A DNA stretch of 64,000 nucleotides, from NCBI RefSeq assembly GCF_900114375.1, contig NZ_FOSV01000005.1:1-64000 (forward strand). The letters run 5' to 3'. The first letter of the stretch is position 1, and every line of letters starts with the position of its first letter. Shown piece after piece: positions 7,984-17,886 of this stretch. This DNA is from Methylorubrum salsuginis (GTDB lineage: Bacteria > Pseudomonadota > Alphaproteobacteria > Rhizobiales > Beijerinckiaceae). Below the pieces are notes generated by a model. It was not told where the DNA came from, searched no databases, and saw only the letters and a list, made by a program, of their open reading frames with translations. The position numbers were made by a program, and so were the translations under genes.

Positions 7984-10900
7984 TCAGCCCATCAGGGTCA
8001 CGAGGGCGTTCACCTGCGAGTTCGTCATGCCGGCGATCTGCGTCTTGGTGAAGGCGCCGCCCTGCGTCGTCGTCAGCGAGGCGATGTCGGTCGTGTTGAG
8101 GCCCGCGATCTGGGTCTTGCTCAGGCCACCGATCACCGTGGTCGAGAGGCCGTCGATCTGCGTCGTCGTCAGGGCCGCGATCGCGGTGGAGCCGAGGCCC
8201 TTGACTTGGGTGGTGGTGAGCGCGCCGACCTGGGTCGAGGTCAGGCCGCCGATCTGGGTGGTCGTCAGCGCAGCCATCTCGGTCGAGGTCAGGCCCCCGA
8301 CCTGGGTCGTCGACAGCGCGGCGATGTCGGTGGAGGCCAGCCCCTTCACCTGGGTGGTGGTCAGCGCCCCGAGCAGCGTCGAGGTCAGGCCGCCGATCTG
8401 GGTCGAGGTCAGGTCGGCGATGTCGGTGGAGGAGAAGCCGACGATCTGGGTCGTGGTCAGCGCCCCGAGCTGGGTCGTCGTCAGGCCGCCGAGCTGCGTG
8501 GTGGTCAGCGCGTCGAGCTGGGACGACTTGAAGCCGACGATCTGAGTCGTGGTCAGCGCCGCGACCTCGGTGGTGGTCAGGCCCTTCACCTGGCTCGAGG
8601 AGAGGCTCCCGAGCTGGGTCGTGGTCAGGCCGCGCACCTGGGTCGTGGTCAGCGCCCCGAGATCCGTCGAGGAGAAGCCCTTGACCTGGGTCGTCGTCAG
8701 CGCCGCGAGCTGGGTCGTGGTCAGGCCGCCGAGCTGGGTCGTCGTCAGCGCGTCGAGCTGGGTGCCGTACAGGCCGCCGAGCTGCGTCGTGGTGAGCGTG
8801 CCGATCCCGGTCGAGGTGAGGCCGGCGACCTGCGTCGTGGAGAGGTACTTGATCTGGGTCGCCGTCAGGCCGCCGACCTGGGTCGTCGTCAGGTCGCCGA
8901 AATCTGTCGAGGACAGGCTCTTCATCTGCGTCGTGCTGATCGCGCCGAGCTGGGTGGTGGTGAGCGACTTGAGCTGGGTCGAGGTCAGCGCGTCGAGCTG
9001 GCTGCCGGAGAAGCCCACGAGCTGGGAGGTGGTCAGCGCGGCGACTTCGGTGGTGGTCAGGCCGCCGAGCTGGGTCGTGGTCAGGCCGCCGAACTGCGTG
9101 GCCTTGAGGCCGCCGACCTGGGTGGTGGTGAGACCGCCGAGCTGGGTCGTCGTCAGCCCCTTGAGCTGGGTCGTGTTGAGGCCGCCGAGCTGAGCCGAGG
9201 TCAGACCGCCGACCTGGGTGGTCGAGAGCGCGCCGAGCTGGCTCGAGGTCAGGCCCACGAGCTGCGTCGAGGTCAGCGCGCCGAGCCCGGTCGAGGTGAT
9301 CGCCCCGGCCTGCGTCGTGGAGAGCGCGGCGAGCTGGGCCGACTTGAGGCCGCCAAGCTGGGTCGTGGTCAGCGCGCCGAGATCGGTGGTGGAGAGCCCG
9401 CCGACCTGCGCGGTCGAGAGCGCGCCGATCTGGCCCGAGGTGAGACCGCCGAGCTGGGTCGTCGTCAGCGCGCCGACCTGCGCGGAGGTGAGGCCCGCGA
9501 GCTGGGTCGAGGTCAGACCGCCGACCTGCGTCGAGGTCAGGCCGCCGATCTGCGTCGTGGACAGGGCCTTCAGGTCGGTCGAGGTGAAGCCCTTGACCTG
9601 GGTGGTCGTGAGCGAGCCGAGCTGCGTCGTGGTCAGGCCGCCGAGCTGGGTCGAGGTCAGGGCGTCGAGCTGCGTCGCCTTGAAGCCGTCGAGCGAGGTG
9701 GTGGAGAGCCCCGCGACCTGGGTCGAGGTCAGGCCGCCGACCTGCGCGGTCGAGAGCGCGCCGAGCGCGGTCGTGGTCAGGCCGTTGAGCTGCGTCGTCG
9801 AGAGCGCACCGATCTGTGCGGTCTTCAAGCCGGCGAGCTGGGTGGTCGTGAGGGTCCCGAGCTGGGTCGTGGTGAGGCCGCCGAGCTGGGTCGTGGTCAG
9901 GGCGCCGAGCTGCGTCGTCTTCAGGCCGCCGAACTGGGTGGTCGAGAAGGCAGCGAGATCGGTGGTCGAGAGGCCGCCGAGCTGCGCCGTCCCGAGCGCG
10001 CCGAGCTGCGTCGTGGTGAGGCCGCCGAGCTGCGTCGTCGTCAGCGCGCCGAGCTGGGTCGAGGTCAGGCCGCCGACCTGGGTGACCGTCAGCGCACCGA
10101 GCTGGGTGGTGGTGAGACCGCCGACCTGCGTCGTGGTCAGGCCCTTCAGATCCGTCGAGGACAGGCCGCCGACCTGAGTGGTCGTGAGGCCGCCGAGCTG
10201 CGTCGTGGTCAGGCCGCCGAGCTGGGTCGAGGTCAGGGCGTCGAGCTGCGTCGCCTTGAAGCCGGTCAGCGCCGTGGTGGTCAGGCCCGCGACCTGGGTC
10301 GAGGTCAGGCCGCCGAGCGCGCTGGTGGTGAGGCCGCCGACCTGCGTTGTGGTCAGGCCGTTGAGCTGGGTGGTCGAGAGCGCGCCGAGTTGCGACGTCT
10401 TGAACCCGCCGAGCTGGGTCGTGGTGAGATTCGACAGCTGGGTGGTGGTCAGACCGCCGACCTGGGTGGTGGTCAACCCGCCGAGCTGGCTCGTCTTGAG
10501 GCCGCCGAGCACGGTGGTGCTCAGCCCGCCGAGGGTCGTGGTGGTGAGGCCGCCGAGCTGCGCCGTCGAGAGCGCGCCGAGCCCGGTGGTGGTCAGGCCG
10601 TTGAGCTGCGTCGTCGAGAGCGCCGCGAGCTGGGTCGAGGTCAGGCCGCCGAGCTGCGTCACCGTGACGGCGGCGAGCTGGGTGGTGGTGAGGCCGCCGA
10701 CCTGGGTGGTGGTCAGGGCCTTCAAGTCGGTCGAGGTGAAGCCCTTGACCTGGGTGGTCGTGAGCGAGCCGAGCTGCGTCGTGGTCAGGCCGCCGAGCTG
10801 GGTCGAGGTCAGGGCGTCGAGCTGCGTCGCCTTGAACCCGGTCAGCGCCGTGGTGGTCAGGCCCGCGACCTGGGTCGAGGTCAGGCCGCCGACCTGCGTG

Positions 10901-12636
10901 TTCGAGAGCGCGCCGAGCGAGGTGGTGGTCAGGCCGTTGAGCTGCGTCGTCGAGAGCGCACCGAGCTGGCTCGACTTGAACCCGCCGAGCTGGACCGTGC
11001 CGAGATTCGACAGCTGCGTCGTCGTGAGACCGCCGAGCTGCGTCGTCGTGAGACCGCCGATCTGCGTGGTCTTGAAGCCGTTGACCTGGGTGGTCGACAA
11101 GGCGGCGAGATCGGTGGTGGAAAGGCCGCCGAGCTGCGCCGTGGCGAGCGAGCCGAGCTGCGTCGTGGTCAGGCCGCCGAGCTGCGTCGTCGTCAGCGCG
11201 CCGAGCTGGGTCGAGGTCAGGCCGCCGACCTGGGTGATCGTCAGCGCACCGAGCTGGGTCGTGGTGAGACCGCCGACCTGCGTCGTGGTCAGGCCCTTCA
11301 GGTCGGTCGAGGTCAGGCCGCCGACCTGGGTGGTGGTGAGGCCGCCGAGCTGCGTCGTCGTCAGCCCGCCGAGCTGGGTCGCGGTCAGGGCGTCGAGCTG
11401 CGTCGCCTTGAAGCCGGTCAGCGCCGTGGTGGTCAGCGCCGCGATCTGGGTCGAGGAGAGGCCGCCGAGCGAGCTGGTGGTGAGGCCCCCGAACTGGGTC
11501 GTGGTCAGGCCGTTGAGCTGGGTCGTCGAGAGCGCGCCGACCTGGGTCGTCTTGAACCCGCCGAGCTGGGTCGCGGTGAGGTTCGACAGCTGGGTGGTGG
11601 TGAACCCGCCGATCTGGGTCGTGCTCAGGCCGGCGAGCTGGCTCGTCTTGATGCCGCCGAGCACGGTGGTGCTCAGCCCGCCGATGGTGGTGGTGGTGAG
11701 GCCGCCGAGCTGGGACGAGGCGAGCGCGCCGATCCCGGTGGTGGTCAGGCCGTTGAGCTGGGTGGTCGAGAGCGCCGCGAGCTGGGTCGAGGTCAGGCCG
11801 CCGAGCTGCGTCGCCGTAACGGCGCCGAGCTGGGTCGTGGTCAGGCCGCCGAGCTGGGTCGTCGTCAGCGTCTTCAGGTCGGTCGAGGACAGGCCGCCGA
11901 ACTGGGTCGTGGTCAGCGTGCCGAGCTGGGTGGTGGTGAGGCCGCCGAGCTGCGTCGCGCTCAAGGCGTCGAGCTGCGTCGCCTTGAAGCTGCCGATCTG
12001 CGTGGTGGTGATCGCGCCGACATCGGTGGAGGACAGGCCGCCGAGCTGATTGAGCGTCAGGGCGCCGATCTGGGTAGTGGACAAGCCCGCGATCTGGGTC
12101 GAGGTCAGGCTGTCGATGTCCGTCGAGGTCAGGCCGAGGAACTGGGTGGTGTTGAAGCTCGCCAGCTGCGTCGTCGAGAGCGCGCCGAGCTGGACCGAGG
12201 TCAGGGCGTCGAGCTGAGCGGCGGTGAGGCCGGTGAGCTGCGTCGTGGTGAGCGCGGTGACCGCGGTGGTGGTCAGGCCCGTGATCTGCGTCGAGGAAAG
12301 GCCGCCGAGCTGCGTGGTCGAGAACCGGCCGAGCTGCGTCGTGGTGAGCGTACCGATGTCGTTCGACTGCAGGGCGGAGAGCTGCGTCGTGGTCAGGTTG
12401 CCGATCTGGGTGGTCGTGACCGCCTGGAGCTGGGTGCTCGACAGCGCGTCGAGCTGGACGCTGGTCAGGCCCGCCAGCTGCGTGGTGTTGATCGTCTGGA
12501 GGTTGGTGGTGGTCAGCACGCCGAGCTGGGTCGAGGTCAGCACCTCGATCTGGGTCGCGGCGAAGGCGGCCATGTCCGTGGTGGTGAGCCCGGCGATCGT
12601 CGTCGTCGAGAGCCCCATGACCTGGGTGGTGGTGAG
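7984..12636 (-). repeat. 24-bp tandem repeat array with 240-, 576- and 1152-bp higher order
   Basis: The whole array has a 24-bp unit encoding one octapeptide. A marker octad encoding QLDA (plus-strand GCGTCGAGCTG) begins at 8510, 8750, 8990, 9662, 10238, 10814, 11390, 11966, 12206 and 12446. The spacings are 240, 240, 672, 576, 576, 576, 576, 240 and 240 bp, all multiples of 24. Other markers repeat at exactly 1152 bp: the GCCGCCGAGCACGGTGG block at 10501 and 11653, and the GCGAGATCGGTGGT block at 9953 and 11105. So the central 576-bp units alternate between two types. Confidence 0.92.
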
Positions 12637-12672
12637 ATCGGAAATGATCGAGGCCACGGTCCGCTCCAACAC
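7984..12672 (-). CDS. giant Thr-rich octapeptide-repeat protein, probable type I secretion cargo
   Basis: This 1562-residue protein is almost nothing but repeats. After a 12-residue start (MLERTVASIISD) about 194 octads follow in unbroken phase, consensus L-[TS]-[TS]-T-Q-[LVI]-G-[GA], and end only at the C-terminal LVTLMG. There is no signal peptide, no Cys or Trp, few charged residues, and roughly three Thr/Ser per octad. No RTX GGxGxD motif is present. The start is GTG at 12672 without a clear Shine-Dalgarno. The gene lies downstream of a type I ABC transporter and HlyD adaptor and upstream of a GT41 glycosyltransferase, which suggests a secreted, glycosylated surface or matrix protein. That role is inferred. 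Similar ALTTxQ-type repeats occur in other large bacterial surface proteins, from memory only. Confidence 0.85.
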   Translation of the reverse strand: MLERTVASIISDLTTTQVMGLSTTTIAGLTTTDMAAFAATQIEVLTSTQLGVLTTTNLQTINTTQLAGLTSVQLDALSSTQLQAVTTTQIGNLTTTQLSALQSNDIGTLTTTQLGRFSTTQLGGLSSTQITGLTTTAVTALTTTQLTGLTAAQLDALTSVQLGALSTTQLASFNTTQFLGLTSTDIDSLTSTQIAGLSTTQIGALTLNQLGGLSSTDVGAITTTQIGSFKATQLDALSATQLGGLTTTQLGTLTTTQFGGLSSTDLKTLTTTQLGGLTTTQLGAVTATQLGGLTSTQLAALSTTQLNGLTTTGIGALASSQLGGLTTTTIGGLSTTVLGGIKTSQLAGLSTTQIGGFTTTQLSNLTATQLGGFKTTQVGALSTTQLNGLTTTQFGGLTTSSLGGLSSTQIAALTTTALTGFKATQLDALTATQLGGLTTTQLGGLTTTQVGGLTSTDLKGLTTTQVGGLTTTQLGALTITQVGGLTSTQLGALTTTQLGGLTTTQLGSLATAQLGGLSTTDLAALSTTQVNGFKTTQIGGLTTTQLGGLTTTQLSNLGTVQLGGFKSSQLGALSTTQLNGLTTTSLGALSNTQVGGLTSTQVAGLTTTALTGFKATQLDALTSTQLGGLTTTQLGSLTTTQVKGFTSTDLKALTTTQVGGLTTTQLAAVTVTQLGGLTSTQLAALSTTQLNGLTTTGLGALSTAQLGGLTTTTLGGLSTTVLGGLKTSQLGGLTTTQVGGLTTTQLSNLTTTQLGGFKTSQLGALSTTQLNGLTTTQVGGLTTSALGGLTSTQVAGLTTTALTGFKATQLDALTSTQLGGLTTTQLGGLTTTQVGGLSSTDLKGLTTTQVGGLTTTQLGALTVTQVGGLTSTQLGALTTTQLGGLTTTQLGALGTAQLGGLSTTDLAAFSTTQFGGLKTTQLGALTTTQLGGLTTTQLGTLTTTQLAGLKTAQIGALSTTQLNGLTTTALGALSTAQVGGLTSTQVAGLSTTSLDGFKATQLDALTSTQLGGLTTTQLGSLTTTQVKGFTSTDLKALSTTQIGGLTSTQVGGLTSTQLAGLTSAQVGALTTTQLGGLTSGQIGALSTAQVGGLSTTDLGALTTTQLGGLKSAQLAALSTTQAGAITSTGLGALTSTQLVGLTSSQLGALSTTQVGGLTSAQLGGLNTTQLKGLTTTQLGGLTTTQVGGLKATQFGGLTTTQLGGLTTTEVAALTTSQLVGFSGSQLDALTSTQLKSLTTTQLGAISTTQMKSLSSTDFGDLTTTQVGGLTATQIKYLSTTQVAGLTSTGIGTLTTTQLGGLYGTQLDALTTTQLGGLTTTQLAALTTTQVKGFSSTDLGALTTTQVRGLTTTQLGSLSSSQVKGLTTTEVAALTTTQIVGFKSSQLDALTTTQLGGLTTTQLGALTTTQIVGFSSTDIADLTSTQIGGLTSTLLGALTTTQVKGLASTDIAALSTTQVGGLTSTEMAALTTTQIGGLTSTQVGALTTTQVKGLGSTAIAALTTTQIDGLSTTVIGGLSKTQIAGLNTTDIASLTTTQGGAFTKTQIAGMTNSQVNALVTLMG

Positions 12673-13040
12673 CCGATAAACGCTGCCGCCGGCGGGCGGC
12701 CGAAATCCGTCGCCTCGGTCGGGTCGAGGCGGAGCGGTTCTGATCCTGGGGAGCAGTCTCGAAGGCGGCGATCCGGCCCGGGCGGGGATCGCTCGCTCGG
12801 GAGGCGACGGCCCCTTGCGGTGCCTGCTCGCGTCGTCCCGAAGCCCTTGAGCCCCGCGTCCGGCCTTTTCGGCGCATTGGACGCCCTTTGGTCCGATATG
12901 CGCGGCGACGTGTTAAAGCCTGTTTAAGTCCTCCGCCCAAACCGGGCGTTTACAGCCTTTGTCGGGTCCGCTCGCGGGATTGATGAATCGCTGGATAACG
13001 ATGTCAGTCGAGAGCGACCCTTTGGCCGGCCAAGCACGGC
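12673..13040. other. upstream region of the giant repeat gene
   Basis: These 368 bp lie between the HlyD adaptor stop and the GTG of the repeat gene, and I see no gene in them. They contain a CtrA-like site (listed separately) about 240 bp upstream of the repeat gene. The gap implies that the repeat gene has its own promoter instead of depending wholly on the secretion genes upstream. No clean -35/-10 pair is seen. Confidence 0.55.
12913..12927. promoter_or_regulatory. CtrA-type site TTAA-N7-TTAA
   Basis: TTAA (12913-12916), seven bases AGCCTGT, then TTAA (12924-12927) matches the bipartite CtrA recognition sequence of alphaproteobacteria. In this GC-rich DNA two TTAA words at that exact spacing are unlikely to be chance. 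It would place the giant repeat gene under cell-cycle or motility control. The extended TTAACCAT flank is not present, so confidence is moderate. Confidence 0.5.
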
Positions 13041-14464
13041 TCACGGCTCGCGAATGCTCTCGTCGAAGCCGCGGATCAGCGGATAGATGAAGTAGGAGAT
13101 GACGCTCCGGGTGCCGACCTTGATTTCGGCCGTCACGCTCATGCCGGGGATCGGCCGCGTGCCCTCGGGCAGCGCGCGCAGATGGTCGCCGGTGAGCTCG
13201 ACCTGCCCGCGATGGGTCAGGACCGAGGCGTTCGGGCCGGCGCCCGGCGCCTGCGCCGTCTCCATCCGCACCGAGCGCAGGCGGCCCGACAGGGTGCCGT
13301 GGCGCTGGTAGGGGAAGGCGTCGAGCTTCACCATCACCTCGTCGCCGGGCTTGGCGTAGCCGGCGTCGCCCGCGCCGATCATCACCTCGGCGAAGAGCGG
13401 AGCATCGAGGGGCAGCAGCGTCAGCACCGGTTCGGCCGGCTGCACCACGGAGCCGACCGAGCGCCGGGCGAGATCGAGCACCACGCCGTCCTCGGGGGCG
13501 GTGAGCACCACGAGGTCGTTCATCCGGTTGGCCTTCACGAGGCTCTCGGCGACGCCCTTCGCCTCCTTGCGTGCCTTGACCAGGGCCTCCATCAGCTCGC
13601 TGCGCCAGCGATCCGCGAAGACCTGCCGCTCGGCCCGCTTGGCCGCGAGCTGATTCTCCAGCTCGTTGCGGCGGTTGCTCTCCTCCTGGCGGTCGCGCTC
13701 GGCCTTGAGGCGGCTCACCGAGGCGCCGAGATACTGCACCCGCGAGGCGACCGTCTTCCGGTAGAGCTGCGAATACATCTGTTCCAGTTCGGAATAGACG
13801 TCGAACTGAAGCTCGGCCGAGCGGGCGTTGATGCCCGCCGCCGCGAAGCTCCCCGTGAGCCGGGCGATCTCGGCATCGAACGAGCGCAGCTGCGCCTCGA
13901 ATTGCGAACGGCGCTGCCGGTACAGGCTGGTCTGGAGCGCCACGTCCGGCCCCTCACCGGTAAAGCGCGGCGGCTGGTCGGCCAGTTCCGCCTCCAGCCG
14001 TTCGAGTTCGGCCCGCAACGCCTCCTGCTGCGCCACCAGCGCACCGCGGTCGGCCTGGGCGAAGGTGGGGTCGAGGCGGGCCAGCACGTCGCCCTTGCGC
14101 ACGGTGTCGCCGGCCTTCACCCGCAACTCGCGGATGATCGAGAGCTGGAGCGGCTGGAGCACGACGTTCGGCGCGTCGGCGAGCAGGCGCCCGGAGGACG
14201 AGACGATGATGTCGACCTTGACCAGGCTGGCGGCGAGCGTCAGCGCGGCGACGAGGCCGACGACGCCGTAGAGGGTGCCCCGCATGGCGCCGGGCGGGCG
14301 TTCGGCGAAGAGGGCGTCGAGATCCTGGGGCTCCTCGCGCAAGGCGGCCCGCGCCCGCACGGCCCCGTCGACGGTGCGCCGGGTCCAGGCGGCGGCGCCC
14401 GACAGCCGCGCGCGGCGGGCGGGGGGCAGGCTCGGCACGTCCGGCGGCTTCGGGCGGCGCAGCC

Positions 14465-14468
<4 letters not shown>
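13041..14468 (-). CDS. type I secretion HlyD-type periplasmic adaptor
   Basis: A membrane fusion protein of about 475 residues, with a Pro/Arg-rich cytoplasmic tail and a transmembrane helix (LYGVVGLVAALTLAASLV). The first lipoyl half follows (LQLSIIRELRVKAGDTVRKGD region), then a long coiled-coil hairpin, the second lipoyl half (LTAPEDGVVLDL) and a C-terminal barrel ending in the typical PGMSVTAEIKVGTRSVISYF segment of HlyD/PrtE adaptors. The start is taken as GTG at 14468, whose GTGA overlaps the stop of the ABC gene; an ATG at 14546 would lie inside that gene. Together they form the inner-membrane part of a type I secretion system. Confidence 0.92.
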
Positions 14469-16621
<2,153 letters not shown>

Positions 16622-16690
16622 GCGATGCTCCTGTCGGGCCGGTGCCGGTTTCGGGCCGCTTCCTCGGACATGACGTTAAGCGCCCACCCC

Positions 16691-17662
16691 TCAGGCCGCC
16701 TGCCGAGCGGCGGCCCGGTGCAGGCCGGTGAGGTAGGCGTCGAGCAGCCTGCCGCCGGTGCGGCGGTCGTGCTCCTGCAGGAGCCGCGCGCAGACATCGA
16801 AGGACTTGTAGCAATCGTGCAGGATGCGCGCGGTGACGAGCAGCTGCCGGTCCGAGTAGCTCTCCGGCTTGGTGAAGTCGCGGATGAACAGCGCGTCGGC
16901 CCAGACCGCCTGGCTCATCTCGGCGTAGATGTCGCCGTCGAGCATCATCGGGCGGACCATCCGGCTGCGGATCGGGTAGAATCGGTGGAAGACGAAGCCC
17001 TGCGCCCGCAGGAACTGGTCCACGTCGGAGAACAGCGGCTGATCGACGTAGAGGGGCAGGAACTCCACCTCCGTGTGGATCACGCAGGCGTCGCGCAGGC
17101 GCTCGACGCCGTTGCGGAACACCATCAGCTCGCCGCCCTGGATGTCGATCTTGAGGTAGTCCATGCCCTCCGTGGCCGCCACGTCGTCGAGGCGCACGGT
17201 CTCGACCTCCCGGGTCTCCATCACGGTGCCCCAGGCCGAGAAGCCGTGGAAACAATCGAGCACCACCGGGTTCGGCTGCAGCAGCGAGGTCATGCCCTGC
17301 GCCCAGCACACCTTCAAGGAATGGCGCCCACCATCGGCGACGGCATGCGGCAGGTAGGTCTCGTGCGGGCCCCTGGCGGCCTCCAGGCGCGCGAGCGCGT
17401 CGGGGTTCGGCTCGAAGCCGACCACCTCGGCATCGCCCCCGGCGAGCAGGCCGGCATAGGGCGCCTCGTCGTCGATCGGATTGGCCCCGATATCGACGAT
17501 CTTCACCTGCGGGGCGAGACCGGTGAGCTGGCGGAAAGCGAAGGGATCGAGCGGAGCGGACATCGGCGGGACCGGTCGTGCGAGGGGGACGGCGTCGGAG
17601 GGCCCGGCCTGTCGGGTCGGCGGCGCGCTCGAAGGGCGGACCGGTTCGGCTGCCTGCTCCAC
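16691..17662 (-). CDS. FkbM family SAM-dependent methyltransferase
   Basis: A 323-residue protein with the FkbM fold. SAM-binding motif I is KIVDIGANPID (about residues 54-64), with FEPNP after the second strand. The acidic DYLKIDIQGGEL block is the family hallmark. FkbM enzymes O-methylate sugars or polyketides. The GTG at 17662 has GGAGGGG 7 bp upstream, which supports the longer start over the internal ATG at 17563. It precedes the type I transporter by 68 bp on the same strand. In this context it may methylate sugars attached to the secreted protein or another surface glycan (inference). Confidence 0.88.
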   Translation of the reverse strand: MEQAAEPVRPSSAPPTRQAGPSDAVPLARPVPPMSAPLDPFAFRQLTGLAPQVKIVDIGANPIDDEAPYAGLLAGGDAEVVGFEPNPDALARLEAARGPHETYLPHAVADGGRHSLKVCWAQGMTSLLQPNPVVLDCFHGFSAWGTVMETREVETVRLDDVAATEGMDYLKIDIQGGELMVFRNGVERLRDACVIHTEVEFLPLYVDQPLFSDVDQFLRAQGFVFHRFYPIRSRMVRPMMLDGDIYAEMSQAVWADALFIRDFTKPESYSDRQLLVTARILHDCYKSFDVCARLLQEHDRRTGGRLLDAYLTGLHRAAARQAA

Positions 17663-17886
17663 GGTTCACCCCTCCGGAGCGGGATCGCTCCGGGACGGAC
17701 CTTGACCCCCATGGCTCAACATTCGGTTAACCTTGCCGCTCGGATGCGGTGGACCGAAACCGGCCGCCGCGCGGACGCTCTGGCGCCGCGACGAAAGGGA
17801 AGGAAAATGCCGAAGGCGATGGCGCCCCCCGCCGTGACCGGGTAGCCTGAGGCGGCGCATCCGGCACGCGCCCGAAACCCGAGACG

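Noticed and set aside
7984..12636. CRISPR array
   Set aside because: The units are directly adjacent 24-mers without unique spacers, are translated in phase, and no cas genes are near.
7984..12672. RTX toxin or haemolysin
   Set aside because: No GGxGxDxxx nonapeptides, no acyltransferase gene and no toxin domain are present.
7603..12940. Very long open frames in other phases and on the opposite strand across the repeat array (over 1700 codons each)
   Set aside because: A 24-bp GC-rich unit without stops keeps several frames open at once. Only the frame giving the regular L-T-T-T-Q-L-G-G octads has a sensible composition and begins and ends near the array edges; the others give Arg/Asp/Gln/Gly or Val/Pro/Ser low-complexity strings.
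12936..12952. Small plus-strand hairpin CGCCC-AAACC-GGGCG followed by TTT as a terminator
   Set aside because: The stem is only 5 bp and no plus-strand gene ends nearby.
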